A stretch of 64,000 nt of DNA, from contig JBPOIJ010000015.1 in the NCBI GenBank assembly GCA_052034585.1, positions 62,001-126,000 on the forward strand, in the 5' to 3' direction. This document shows, piece after piece, positions 1-8,867 of this stretch. How positions within the stretch are numbered: position 1 is the stretch's first letter; every line of letters begins with the position of its first letter. A model generated the notes under the pieces. That model had not been told where the DNA came from. It saw only the letters and a list, made by a program, of their open reading frames with translations, and made no database searches. Origin of the DNA: Xiheimicrobium sp052034585 (lineage in GTDB: Bacteria > Myxococcota > Myxococcia > Myxococcales > Myxococcaceae). Both the position numbers and the translations under genes were made by a program.

Positions 1-666
1 CCCCCCCGGCGGCATCGGGTTTCCAGTCGACTGGGTGCCGGTGATCTTCTGGAAGATGAGCGACGAGGGCGGGTTGAAGGGCACGACCCTCGCTCGCACG
101 TCGGAATAGGTCGAGCGGTTGGCGTGACAGCTGACGCAGTTGCCGGAGAAGACCGGCACCAGGTCGGTCATGAAGGACACGGGCGGGCCGGCATCGATCG
201 TCATGCCCGCGTCGCTTCCGCCGTCGGGGCGCCCTCCGTCGGTGCCTCCATCGGGACGGCCGGCGTCCATCGCTCCGGCGTCCATCGAGCCGGCGTCGCG
301 CCCTGCGTCAGGAGGCCCCGCGTCACGCCCAGCGTCGATCTCCGGGCCTCCATCGAAGATCCCGGCGTCGTAGTTGATCGAAGCGTCGTTCGGGCCGGGG
401 AAGTTCGCGTCGTACTCTCCCCCGTCGAAGAGCTCGCACGTGCCCGCGCGACAGAGTTCGTTCGGCTGGCACGCGAGGCATTGAGCACCACCGGTGCCGC
501 AGTCGAACACCGCGGTGCCCGCGAGACACTGACCGTTCGCATCGCAGCAGCCGTTGCAGGTGCCCGGGCCACACTTCTTCGGAGGCTCCCCGCAGGAGGC
601 GATGAGGAAACCAAGCAGGAGGCCGACGAGGAGAGCGGGGGCACTGCGCATGAGGCCGCGCATCAT
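1..666 (-). CDS. Secreted Cys-rich lipoprotein with c-type heme motif (3' end outside window)
   Basis: Reading from the ATG at 666 (second ATG at 651 in frame), the product opens with a hydrophobic signal and a lipobox ending IASC, so it should be a lipoprotein. A compact Cys module follows (CGPGTCNGCC ... CGTGG..CLAC...ELCRAGTC), then about 55 residues of Asp/Ala/Gly/Pro-rich linker with repeated DAG. After the linker comes a segment containing NCVSCHAN, a CxxCH c-type heme site, and a downstream NPMPP sequence that could supply the axial Met. The frame is still open at base 1, so the C-terminus is missing. It is probably a periplasmic or outer-membrane mono-heme cytochrome-like protein of the kind frequent in myxobacteria. 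The N-terminal Cys module resembles that of the lipoprotein at 37037-39223. Confidence 0.8.
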   Translation of the reverse strand, partial: MMRGLMRSAPALLVGLLLGFLIASCGEPPKKCGPGTCNGCCDANGQCLAGTAVFDCGTGGAQCLACQPNELCRAGTCELFDGGEYDANFPGPNDASINYDAGIFDGGPEIDAGRDAGPPDAGRDAGSMDAGAMDAGRPDGGTDGGRPDGGSDAGMTIDAGPPVSFMTDLVPVFSGNCVSCHANRSTYSDVRARVVPFNPPSSLIFQKITGTQSTGNPMPPGG

Positions 667-673
667 AGCGGCA

Positions 674-1422
674 TCAGTCGCGAATCCTCACGTCCATTGG
701 GCCTTCGAGCTCGATCTTCTGGGCTTCGTCGACGTAGGTCGCTTCGGCGCCATCGGGGAGCACCAGCCGCACGGTTCGCCCGAGATCGTAGATCTCGTCT
801 TCGAGCATCACCGCGGTGGCGAGATCGTCGGTCTCGGCGAAGACGAAGTCGTCCTCCACCTCCAGGCGACGAAGGCTGGAGCCGAGCGGCCCGGCGTGCA
901 CGTGCGGCACCGCGATGCGCTTGGGCGGTGGCGGGAGCGTTGACGGGCCTTCGAGCTTCTCCCCTCCTCCGAGCGTCGCGAGGCCGTTGGGCGTGAAGAA
1001 CGCGCGCAAGTAGTCACCGGTGGAAGGGTCATCCGACGCGAGCGCGCTGGCCGGGGTGAAGTGGGTGTCGGTGTAGCGGGCCTGCACCGCGACCGACGGC
1101 GGGTTCTCGAGCTCGACGAGCCTCGCGTTCTCGATCACGAAGCGGGCGACCGCGACGGCCTCGATCTTCGCTTCCTTGAGCTCGCCGACGACGACCGAGT
1201 CGCCCTTCTCGAGCACCTTCATTCCGCCGCCGAAGCACTCGAGGAGCGTCGGGCCCTGGGCCTTGACGGTGTCGTGCGTCGCCAGCCGCGAGCCGACGGC
1301 GATGGGCCGATCCGAGGCGCTCGTCATCAGCAACGGCGCACCAGCCGAGTGGAGGCCGCAGAGCGCGACATTGGGCGGCTTGGTGCACGCGAAGGCACAG
1401 AGCGCCGCGCCGAGCGCCCACT

Positions 1423-1435
<13 letters not shown>
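674..1435 (-). CDS. Putative lipoprotein of unknown function
   Basis: A 253-residue product starting at GTG 1435. The first residues form a short hydrophobic stretch ending AFAC, a plausible lipobox. The body has a FecR- or SH3-like flavour (alternating beta-type segments such as KAQGPTLLECFGGG and EKGDSVVVGELKEAK), but I do not recognise a named family. The start overlaps the end of mnmA by 13 bp, which suggests translational coupling behind the tRNA-modification gene. Its own stop lies only 8 bp before the start of the next lipoprotein on the same strand. Function unknown. Confidence 0.7.
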
Positions 1436-2472
<1,037 letters not shown>

Positions 2473-2736
2473 GTGCCTGGGGATGCCACAGCCGCCGAGA
2501 AGCTGAAAGCCGGCCCTCCCCTGGTTTTCCACAGCGAACCCACGAACACCCACACGCCGCGTCACGAGGACGTGACGAGGGTTCGGCGCGCTACTCCACA
2601 GGCCAAGGTATTTATTTTATTGAGGTTGTGGAGTTCTGAGACCACGTTTCCACAGCGCTGCCGATTCTGCCTCGCTCGGAAGTCTCCATGCGGCTCTCGT
2701 GGTGTGGGAAAGCCTGTGGGAACCCACTGACACGAC
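2473..2736. other. Intergenic region with clustered TCCACA/TCCCACA motifs
   Basis: This 264-bp gap between the mnmA start and the cca stop is the longest clearly non-coding stretch here. It contains a locally AT-rich block around 2608-2622 and six copies of a CCACA core in both orientations: 2525-2533, 2594-2600, 2626-2633 (minus), 2646-2654, 2703-2711 (minus) and 2715-2723 (minus). The copy at 2525 fits the DnaA-box consensus TTWTNCACA exactly; the copies at 2646 and 2703 differ at one position. It should also carry the mnmA promoter. I see no gene in it. Confidence 0.4.
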
Positions 2737-3948
2737 TCAAATGAGTGATTTCCAGGACTTGAGTGCGTCGACGAGCTGCTCCTTGGAGTTCGCCGCAGGG
2801 TTGTCGAGCACGAGGTCGAGGAGGTGAGCGGTGGCGCGACCAACGATCGGCGAGGGCCCGCACTCGAGCGCCGCCATGATGTCCTTGCCGTTGAGCGCGA
2901 GCGCCTTCGCGGTGAGCGGTGGATTGGCCGCGAGCTGCTCACCGAGCCGTCGAGCGACCGTGAGCTCGCGCCCAAGCGCCTGCGAGAGATCAACCAGGCG
3001 AGGAACGAACTCTGCTGACACCTTCGCCAGCCAACGCCGGAGCTGCGCGTCGGTCGCGTCGGTGGGCGGCAAGGCCTGGTGCTGAACGAGGTGCGCGGTG
3101 TCGGTGGCGATCTTCACCGGGTACTTGAGCCGGAGCACCACGTCCTTCGTCGCTCCGCAGTCGTGCAGGAGCGCCGCGAGCCGAACGGTGAGTTCGACGG
3201 GCGCGCGGGTGAGCACGGAGGGATCGGCCCCCATCGCCTCGGGCAGGAAGACCGAGAGCAGCCCCGTCCGCCGGGTGAGCTCGAAGCCGACCGGCGCGAG
3301 CGGGGCGAGGAGCAGCTTGGTGAACTCCTGGTTGATGCGCTCGGTGGCGACCTTCCGGAAGACGTGGAGCGTCTGGGGAATCGCGGCCTCGGTGTCGGGC
3401 TCGATCTCGAAGCCGAGCACCGTTGCGAAGCGCACCGCCCGCATGGCGCGGAGGCCGTCTTCGAGGAAGCGCTCCATCGCGCTGCGCACGCAGCGGATCC
3501 GCTTGGCCGCGAGATCACCCTGCCCGTCGAACGGATCGACGAGCTTCTTGGACAACGGCTCGAGCGCCATCGCGTTGATGGTGAAGTCGCGGCGGGAGAG
3601 ATCGGCCTCGATGTCGGTGTGGAACTCCACCTTCGAGGGCCGCCGGCCATCGACGTAGTCGGCTTCGGCGCGAAAGGTGGTGACCTCGACGTGAACGCCG
3701 CGCACGACGACCGTCACCGTGCCGTGCTCGATGCCAGTCGGAATGACGCGCTTGAAGAGCCGCTGCACCTCGTCGGGCCGCGCGCTGGTGGCGAGATCGA
3801 AGTCCTTCGGCTTCTCGCCGCGGAGCATGTCTCGCACGCAGCCGCCGACGAGGTAGGCGTGGTGCCCGCCATCGAGGAGCCCCTTGAGCACCTCCAGCAC
3901 CGCGGGAGGAATCACGGCTTGGTCGAGGCGCTCGAGGTGGGTCGTCAC
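2737..3948 (-). CDS. cca: CCA tRNA nucleotidyltransferase / poly(A) polymerase family protein
   Basis: This is a class II nucleotidyltransferase of 403 residues that should add or repair the 3' CCA of tRNAs. The N-terminal catalytic head has the signature YLVGGCVRDMLRGEKPKDFDLAT, with the metal-binding DFD acids, then VEVTTFR and the RRDFTINAMAL segment that contributes to nucleotide recognition. The ERFLEDGLRAMRAVRF block is the conserved neck motif, and LAALLHDCG in the C-terminal half resembles a degenerate HD-type element. The class also includes bacterial poly(A) polymerases, so the exact activity is inferred. Placement beside a tRNA gene without an encoded CCA fits a CCA-adding role. 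Confidence 0.88.
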   Translation of the reverse strand: MTTHLERLDQAVIPPAVLEVLKGLLDGGHHAYLVGGCVRDMLRGEKPKDFDLATSARPDEVQRLFKRVIPTGIEHGTVTVVVRGVHVEVTTFRAEADYVDGRRPSKVEFHTDIEADLSRRDFTINAMALEPLSKKLVDPFDGQGDLAAKRIRCVRSAMERFLEDGLRAMRAVRFATVLGFEIEPDTEAAIPQTLHVFRKVATERINQEFTKLLLAPLAPVGFELTRRTGLLSVFLPEAMGADPSVLTRAPVELTVRLAALLHDCGATKDVVLRLKYPVKIATDTAHLVQHQALPPTDATDAQLRRWLAKVSAEFVPRLVDLSQALGRELTVARRLGEQLAANPPLTAKALALNGKDIMAALECGPSPIVGRATAHLLDLVLDNPAANSKEQLVDALKSWKSLI

Positions 3949-3962
3949 GACGGAACTCCGAA

Positions 3963-4036
3963 TGATCCCAGCAAGAATCGAACTTGCGACCTGCGGTTTA
4001 GGAAACCGCCGCTCTATCCAACTGAGCTATGGGACC
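3963..4036 (-). tRNA. tRNA-Arg (anticodon CCT)
   Basis: On the minus strand the sequence folds as a full cloverleaf. The acceptor GGTCCCA pairs with TGGGATC (one G-U pair), and the D arm contains AGCTCAGTTGGATAGAGC. The anticodon stem GCGGT/ACCGC encloses the loop TTCCTAA, giving anticodon CCT (reads AGG, Arg). The T arm has GTTCGATTC. The discriminator is A. No CCA follows, so the 3' end must be added enzymatically. Confidence 0.95.
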
Positions 4037-4080
4037 GAAGAAAGGCGCGGCGTCTCTACCATAGAGCAGCCGATCGGTGG

Positions 4081-4761
4081 CTACCTGCGCCACTCCTGCG
4101 GAACGCCCTCGAAGCTCGCGCGCCGGTCGAGATCGGCCAGCTCGCTCTTGAGCCGCTCGAGCTGTTTCCGGTTGAGGGCCAGCCGCTCCTTCACCCGCTC
4201 GTACTCGGGGTTGAAGGTGAAGGCGCACGGCGCGGTGGCGATGCCGGGGCCGGGAGCGATGACGGTGGAGTTCTGCCTGAGCACGACGTTGCCCCCGACG
4301 GTGAAGCCGGGAATGCCCTGACTCGTGCCGCCTGCGGTGATGCTGACGCCGCTGCCGGTGACGAAGCCGCCCGCCGGGTACCAGGCGCCGTAGTTGTAGA
4401 GGCACTGATAGCGCGCGGCGACCGGGAGCCCGTTCACGTCTTCCACCTTGTGGCGATCGAGCTCGATCTCGTCTTCGGTGCGGGCGATTCGCTCGTTGAC
4501 GTCTCGGAAGGCGGCGCGCCACTCACGCTCGGACTTCGCGGGATCGGCTTGAGGTGGGGCGGGAGTGACGACGGCCTTGGGGGCCTCTTCCTTCTTCGCG
4601 ACCTCGGGCAGGCTCACGGTGCTGATCTCGTCGCCAGCAGTGATGCGCGCCTTCACGTTCGCCGGCACCGAGTTGGGATTGTCCGTGTAGTGCGTCACGC
4701 CCTGCTTGTCGGTCCAGGTGTAGACCTGAGCGAGGGTGAGGAGGAGCGCAGCGGAGAGCAC
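4081..4761 (-). CDS. DUF4124 domain-containing periplasmic protein
   Basis: The 226-residue product begins with a hydrophobic signal (MLSAALLLTLAQ) followed at once by VYTWTDKQGVTHYTDNP, the hallmark of the DUF4124 family: a small N-terminal beta module found in many proteobacterial envelope proteins. The middle is Ala/Pro-rich. The C-terminal part has charged helices (RDVNERIARTEDEIELDRHKVEDV and a Glu/Arg/Leu-rich end) that look like coiled coil. It lies between two tRNA genes on the same strand. The biochemical role of DUF4124 proteins is not known. Confidence 0.8.
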   Translation of the reverse strand: MLSAALLLTLAQVYTWTDKQGVTHYTDNPNSVPANVKARITAGDEISTVSLPEVAKKEEAPKAVVTPAPPQADPAKSEREWRAAFRDVNERIARTEDEIELDRHKVEDVNGLPVAARYQCLYNYGAWYPAGGFVTGSGVSITAGGTSQGIPGFTVGGNVVLRQNSTVIAPGPGIATAPCAFTFNPEYERVKERLALNRKQLERLKSELADLDRRASFEGVPQEWRR

Positions 4762-4790
4762 GCCGCAAGGTTAGCGCGCACGCCAGAAAC

Positions 4791-4819
4791 GAAAAACCCC
4801 TCGGGGTTGCCGAGGGGTT
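4791..4819 (-). terminator. Rho-independent terminator downstream of tRNA-Val
   Basis: Bases 4795-4804 (AACCCCTCGG) and 4810-4819 (CCGAGGGGTT) form a perfect 10-bp stem with a 5-base loop. On the minus strand the stem is followed by TTTTTC. It begins 6 bp beyond the 3' end of the tRNA-Val gene, as expected for its transcription terminator. Confidence 0.9.
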
Positions 4820-4824
4820 CGTTG

Positions 4825-4896
4825 TGGGCACACCAGGTTTCGAACCTGGGACCCCCGCCGTGTGAAGGCGGTGCTCTACCGCTGAGCTATGTGCCC
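4825..4896 (-). tRNA. tRNA-Val (anticodon CAC)
   Basis: The minus strand gives a complete cloverleaf. The acceptor GGGCACA pairs with TGTGCCC, and the D arm contains AGCTCAGCGGTAGAGC. The anticodon stem CCGCC/GGCGG holds the loop TTCACAC, so the anticodon is CAC (reads GTG, Val). The T arm is CCAGGTTCGAAACCTGG. The discriminator is A, with no encoded CCA. Confidence 0.95.
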
Positions 4897-4991
4897 TTCT
4901 TGAAGGTGGCGCTACGTGCCACGCGCTGTGTGAGGTGTCAACGAGAGAGGAGACGGAGCGCGCGCGTTCACCTGACTCAGGCGCCTTCGTC

Positions 4992-5267
4992 TCACGTCTT
5001 CGAGAGCTTCTCGTCGAGCGCGCGAATGCGCTTCTTGAGCGAGGACAACGAGCGGCCGAGATCCCTGAAGTCGGCCTTGGTGGCGAAGTTGAGCTGGTGC
5101 ATCACCACCGTCTGGGTCTTGTCGACGGCGGCCTTGCCTCGCTGCACGGTCCCGATCGCCTCGGCGATCTTCTGGGCGCGCTTCTCGTCGGCGAAGAGAC
5201 GCTCCATCGCCTTGGCCGAGAACCCCATCGCCTTCTCTTGCAGCTGCTTGCGAAGTCCCATCGTCAT
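4992..5267 (-). CDS. Small coiled-coil protein of unknown function
   Basis: A 91-residue, Lys/Arg/Ala-rich, mostly helical product without signal or membrane segment. Its last third (FRDLGRSLSSLKKRIRALDEKLS) is a likely coiled coil. That general pattern is reminiscent of small polyhydroxyalkanoate-granule or phasin-like proteins, but I do not assign it. I chose ATG 5267, where a GGGGGG stretch precedes the start and ATGA overlaps the stop of the SCP2-like gene, indicating coupled translation. It is the last gene of the Hsp70/SCP2-like operon. Confidence 0.7.
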   Translation of the reverse strand: MTMGLRKQLQEKAMGFSAKAMERLFADEKRAQKIAEAIGTVQRGKAAVDKTQTVVMHQLNFATKADFRDLGRSLSSLKKRIRALDEKLSKT

Positions 5268-5665
5268 CCCCCCGTGCGGAGCTTCTCGAGCCAGCGCAAG
5301 GCCAGCCCGCGGTGATTGAGGCGCGCGATGATCGGCTGCAGATTGCCGCGCACCCACAGCCGCTTCTGCACGATGGCCGCGATGGGATCCAGTGCCCCGT
5401 CGATCAACGCACGGAAGGTCGCGTCATCGGCGCGGGCCTCGTAGGCCACCTTCGCTGCCTGCAGCGCCTCGGGCTTCACGAAGCTCGGTGGCTTGAACCG
5501 GCCATTCTCGGGCGCGTCGAGGTAGACGCACACGGCTCCGCTGGCGCGCTCGATGGTGATCCCGAAGTCGCCCTCCCAACCGTGCGCGGCCGCGGCGAGC
5601 CCATCGTCGGCGTTGAGCAGCTCGATCGCCTGGTTGATGAACGCCTCGGTGAGGAGCACCGCCAC
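5264..5665 (-). CDS. SCP2-like sterol/lipid-carrier fold protein
   Basis: The 133-residue product looks like a single SCP2-type lipid-binding domain: a GWEGDFGITIERASGAVCVYLDAPENGRF stretch of alternating strands, then SFVKPEALQAAKVAYEARADDATFRALIDGALDPIAAIVQKRLWVRG, the 'use as a carrier and accumulate in a helix bundle' pattern of the family. The GTG at 5665 lies 1 bp after the stop of the Hsp70 gene, and the end overlaps the small coiled-coil gene, so the three are one transcription unit. Ligand unknown; the family assignment is by pattern and moderate. Confidence 0.6.
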   Translation of the reverse strand: MAVLLTEAFINQAIELLNADDGLAAAAHGWEGDFGITIERASGAVCVYLDAPENGRFKPPSFVKPEALQAAKVAYEARADDATFRALIDGALDPIAAIVQKRLWVRGNLQPIIARLNHRGLALRWLEKLRTGG

Positions 5666-5666
5666 G

Positions 5667-7277
5667 TCAGCTGCCTCCGAGGAGCCGCTTGATCGACGAG
5701 AACAGGCCGCCCTTCTCCGCTGCCTCGCGCTCGTCCTGATGGGAGCGCTTCTCCATCGCTTCCTCGAGCGCCTTCTTGAGGATCTCGGGCGTGTCGCGGG
5801 TCGCGAGCTTCACTTCCCTCGGCTCGCCGGCGTCCTCGAGGAAGACGTGGAGCAGGCACTCCTCGTCGACCCGGAAGTCGATGCGCTTGCCGACGGTGCC
5901 GGCCGGGAGCTTCACCGTGCCCAGGTACTCGTTGTCGACGATGAACTCGCTGTCACCCTGGAAGATGTCGATCTCGATGAAGGGCGAGCCGGGCTTGGCG
6001 GGTGGCGGCACCCGGAAGCTCTTCACGAGCGGCACGCGGTGGTTCTTGTCGATGATCTTCCGGAAGCGCCCGGTGGGGAGCCCGTAGCCGATCGGCATCG
6101 AGACCGCGTCGAGCAAGGTGACCGAGTCGATCGCGTCCATCGACTCGCCGAGGAGCGCCGCGCCGAGCGCCACGCACTCGTCCGGGTGAACGCCCTTTCT
6201 CGCCGGCTTGCCGAAGTGTTCCTGAATGCGCTGCTGCACGAGCGGCATGCGGCTCTGACCGCCCACGAGGATCACCTCGTCGATCGACGAGCGGGTGATG
6301 CCCTTCTCGGTGAGCACGTCGTCGCAGATCTCGAAGGTGCGATCGACGAGATCGCGGGTGAGGGTGTTGAGCTGATCGCGCGAGAGCGGCACCTTGAGAT
6401 CGAGCGGCTTGCCCTTTCGCTCCTCGACGTAGGGCAGCTCGATGGTGACGTTCTGCATCAGCGAGAGGTCGATCTTCGCGGCCTCCGACGCGTTCTTCAC
6501 CCGCTGCATCGCGATCGGGCTCTTGGTGAGATCGACCTTCGTCTCCTTGATGAAGGCCTCGACCACGAAGTCGATGATCCGGTTGTCGAAGTCGATGCCG
6601 CCGAGGAAGGTGTCTCCGCCGGTCGCGACGACCTCGAAGACGTTGTTCTGCACCTCGAGCACCGAGACGTCGAAGGTGCCACCGCCGAGATCGTAGACGA
6701 GGATGCGCTGATCGAGGCCACGGCTGAACCCGTAGGCGAGCGCCGCTGCCGTCGGCTCGTTGACGATGCGCTTCACCGTGAGGCCGGCGAGCGCGCCCGC
6801 CTGCTTCACCGCCTGGCGCTGGTTGTCCGTGTAGTAGGCGGGGACGGTGATCACCGCTTCGCTGATCGGGCCTTGGAGGAACTGCTCGGCGATCACCTTC
6901 GCCTGGCCGAGCACCATCGCCGAGATCTCGGGCAGCGAGTAGACGCGGCCACCGACCGAGACCGCCGCCTCGCCTTCCGGCCCGGGAACGATCTCGTACG
7001 AGTAGTAGCTCTTGAGCGCCTGCACGACCTTCGAGTCGTACTTGCGCCCGATGAGGCGCTTGGCGCCGTAGATCGTGTTCTTCGGGTTGGTGACGATCTG
7101 ATCACGGGCGACGCCGCCGACCACCATGTCTCCACGCGGAGAGAGCGACACGACCGAGGGCAGAATCAACGACCCCTTGTCGGTCGGCACGATGCGGGGC
7201 ACGCGGTTCTTCACCGACGCCACCAGGGTGTTGGTGGTGCCGAGATCGATCCCGACGATGCGGCCCTTCTCCGCCAT
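5667..7277 (-). CDS. Hsp70 (DnaK-family) chaperone, short C-terminal form
   Basis: The N-terminal Hsp70 ATPase is complete: IVGIDLGTTNTLVA (phosphate 1), VITVPAYYTDNQRQAVKQAG, KRIVNEPTAAALAYG (connect 1), VYDLGGGTFDVSVLEV (phosphate 2) and EVILVGGQSRMPLVQ (adenosine). After about residue 370 only a reduced substrate-binding beta region remains, and the protein ends after a charged segment and GGLFSSIKRLLGG. At 536 residues it is about 100 short of DnaK and lacks most of the helical lid and the EEVD-like tail. I start at ATG 7277, the only in-frame ATG near the conserved opening. It is not beside grpE or dnaJ. M. xanthus has DnaK homologues (SglK, StkA) affecting S-motility and exopolysaccharide; equivalence here is only a possibility. 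Confidence 0.9.
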   Translation of the reverse strand: MAEKGRIVGIDLGTTNTLVASVKNRVPRIVPTDKGSLILPSVVSLSPRGDMVVGGVARDQIVTNPKNTIYGAKRLIGRKYDSKVVQALKSYYSYEIVPGPEGEAAVSVGGRVYSLPEISAMVLGQAKVIAEQFLQGPISEAVITVPAYYTDNQRQAVKQAGALAGLTVKRIVNEPTAAALAYGFSRGLDQRILVYDLGGGTFDVSVLEVQNNVFEVVATGGDTFLGGIDFDNRIIDFVVEAFIKETKVDLTKSPIAMQRVKNASEAAKIDLSLMQNVTIELPYVEERKGKPLDLKVPLSRDQLNTLTRDLVDRTFEICDDVLTEKGITRSSIDEVILVGGQSRMPLVQQRIQEHFGKPARKGVHPDECVALGAALLGESMDAIDSVTLLDAVSMPIGYGLPTGRFRKIIDKNHRVPLVKSFRVPPPAKPGSPFIEIDIFQGDSEFIVDNEYLGTVKLPAGTVGKRIDFRVDEECLLHVFLEDAGEPREVKLATRDTPEILKKALEEAMEKRSHQDEREAAEKGGLFSSIKRLLGGS

Positions 7278-7349
7278 GAGGACTGACTTCGTAGCACGGG
7301 CCTCGGGGTTTCTTCGCCACCGTTTCGCTTTCGTAGTTGAGTCGCGCCC

Positions 7350-8864
7350 GTGAATTGGATCTTCGTCGTCCTGGTCGTCGGCGCGGTCGTCGTCGGCGCT
7401 TTCACCGGCACCATGCACGGCGTCACCGAGGCCGGCATCGAGCAGGCCAAGACCGCGGTCACGCTCTCGCTCTCCCTGATCGGGCAGATGGCGCTCTGGC
7501 TGGGCTTCTTCGGCGTGCTCAAGGAAGCCGGCGCGCTGCGCTCGATCGCGAACCTCATGCGGCCGGTGATGACGCGGCTCTTCCCCGAGGTGCCGCCCGA
7601 TCACCCCGCGATGAGCGCGATGATCCTGAACTTCTCGGCCAACATGCTCGGCCTCGCGAACGCGGCGACCCCGTTCGGTCTCAAGGCGATGGCGGAGCTC
7701 AACAAGCTCAACACCCGCCCTGGCGTCGCCACCAACTCGATGGCGCTCTTCCTCGCGATCAACAACTCCGGCATCGCGCTCCTGCAACTCGGCGTCGTCG
7801 CGATGCGCGCGATCACCGGCTCGAAAGATCCAGCCGGCATCTTGGTGCCGTCCTTCCTGGGCTCGCTCGCCCACACCCTCTTCGCGATCGGCGCCGCGAA
7901 GTTCCTCCAGAGCCGCTCGACCTTCGCGCTCGAGAAGTACCCGGTCGACGCGAGCGCGGTGACCAAGGAACTCGACGCCTCCAAGCTGTCCGAGGCCGAG
8001 GCGGTCGCGAAGGAGGTTCAAGGCGCGAGCGGTGCACGACTCGGACTCGTCGTCCTGGTGATCCTCGCGATGCTGGGCGCGCTCGGGCTCCACTTCCAGC
8101 GAAGGCTCGCCGCGACGGAACCACAGCCGATCACCAAGGACGAGAAGGGCCTCTGGGCGCCTCGTGACGCCGATCGACCGCTCTTCGTGGGCGCACCGGT
8201 CGTGGGCTTCGCGAAGGACACCGAGCTCGGAGCCGGAACGATCGTCGAGGTCGCCGAGAACCGAGTGCGGCTCGAGCTCGCGTCATCAGCCGAAGGCCTC
8301 AGCGCGGTCCGCCTGCCTGCTCCGACGTTCTTCCTGGTGCTGCGCACGATCCTCAGCGACTGGATCCTCCCGGGCATCATGTTGGCGATCGTGCTCATCG
8401 GCTTCGGCCGCAAGGTGCGCGTGTACGAAGCCTTCATCCCCGCGGCGAAGGAGGGCTTCCAAACGGGAGTGATGATCATCCCCTACCTCGTCGCGATCCT
8501 CGTGCTGGTGGGCATGTTCCGGGCGTCGGGTGCGCTCGACGCGATCATGGCGGCGCTCTCACCGATCGCCTCGACCGTGGGCTTCCCCGCGGAGGCGATG
8601 CCCATGGCGCTCATTCGCCCGCTCTCTGGGAGCGCTGCGACGGGCGTGCTCACCGAGAGCCTCAGGCGCTACGGCCCCGACACGTACATCGGCTACCTGG
8701 TGTCGATGCTCAACGGCAGCTCCGAGACCACCTTCTACGTGCTCTCGGTGTACTTCGGCGCGGTGGGCATTCGCTCGGTGCGCCACACGCTCGCCGCCTG
8801 TCTGCTCACCGACGCGGTCGGCATCGTCGTCGCCACCGCGATGTGCCGCCTGTTCTTCGGGTGA
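7350..8864 (+). CDS. Nucleoside-recognition/spore maturation protein (SpmA-SpmB fusion)
   Basis: A 504-residue polytopic membrane protein starting at GTG 7350. The first half matches SpmA (N-terminal hydrophobic helices, then LNFSANMLGLANAATPFGLKAM and FLAINNSGIALLQLG). The last third matches SpmB (the membrane stretch around FQTGVMIIPYLVAILVLVGMFRASGALD, then LSGSAATGVLTESL and NGSSETTFYVLSVYFGAVG). The two halves are separated by a soluble insert (about residues 200-325) with a small beta-barrel-like stretch, FVGAPVVGFAKDTELGAGTIVEVAENRVRLEL. In Bacillus, SpmA and SpmB act in spore-core dehydration; homologues are widespread in non-sporulating bacteria with unknown substrate. It is transcribed divergently from the Hsp70 operon. 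Confidence 0.88.
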   Translation: MNWIFVVLVVGAVVVGAFTGTMHGVTEAGIEQAKTAVTLSLSLIGQMALWLGFFGVLKEAGALRSIANLMRPVMTRLFPEVPPDHPAMSAMILNFSANMLGLANAATPFGLKAMAELNKLNTRPGVATNSMALFLAINNSGIALLQLGVVAMRAITGSKDPAGILVPSFLGSLAHTLFAIGAAKFLQSRSTFALEKYPVDASAVTKELDASKLSEAEAVAKEVQGASGARLGLVVLVILAMLGALGLHFQRRLAATEPQPITKDEKGLWAPRDADRPLFVGAPVVGFAKDTELGAGTIVEVAENRVRLELASSAEGLSAVRLPAPTFFLVLRTILSDWILPGIMLAIVLIGFGRKVRVYEAFIPAAKEGFQTGVMIIPYLVAILVLVGMFRASGALDAIMAALSPIASTVGFPAEAMPMALIRPLSGSAATGVLTESLRRYGPDTYIGYLVSMLNGSSETTFYVLSVYFGAVGIRSVRHTLAACLLTDAVGIVVATAMCRLFFG

Positions 8865-8867
8865 CGC

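Noticed and set aside
140..373. Plus-strand Pro/Ser/Ala repeat frame at the left edge
   Set aside because: It is the antisense of the Asp/Ala/Gly linker of the lipoprotein on the minus strand.
3079..5319. Plus-strand 746-codon open frame across the CCA enzyme and both tRNA genes
   Set aside because: It is the antisense of the CCA enzyme, DUF4124 and two tRNAs; its composition (His, Glu, Arg-rich) is that of a shadow frame.
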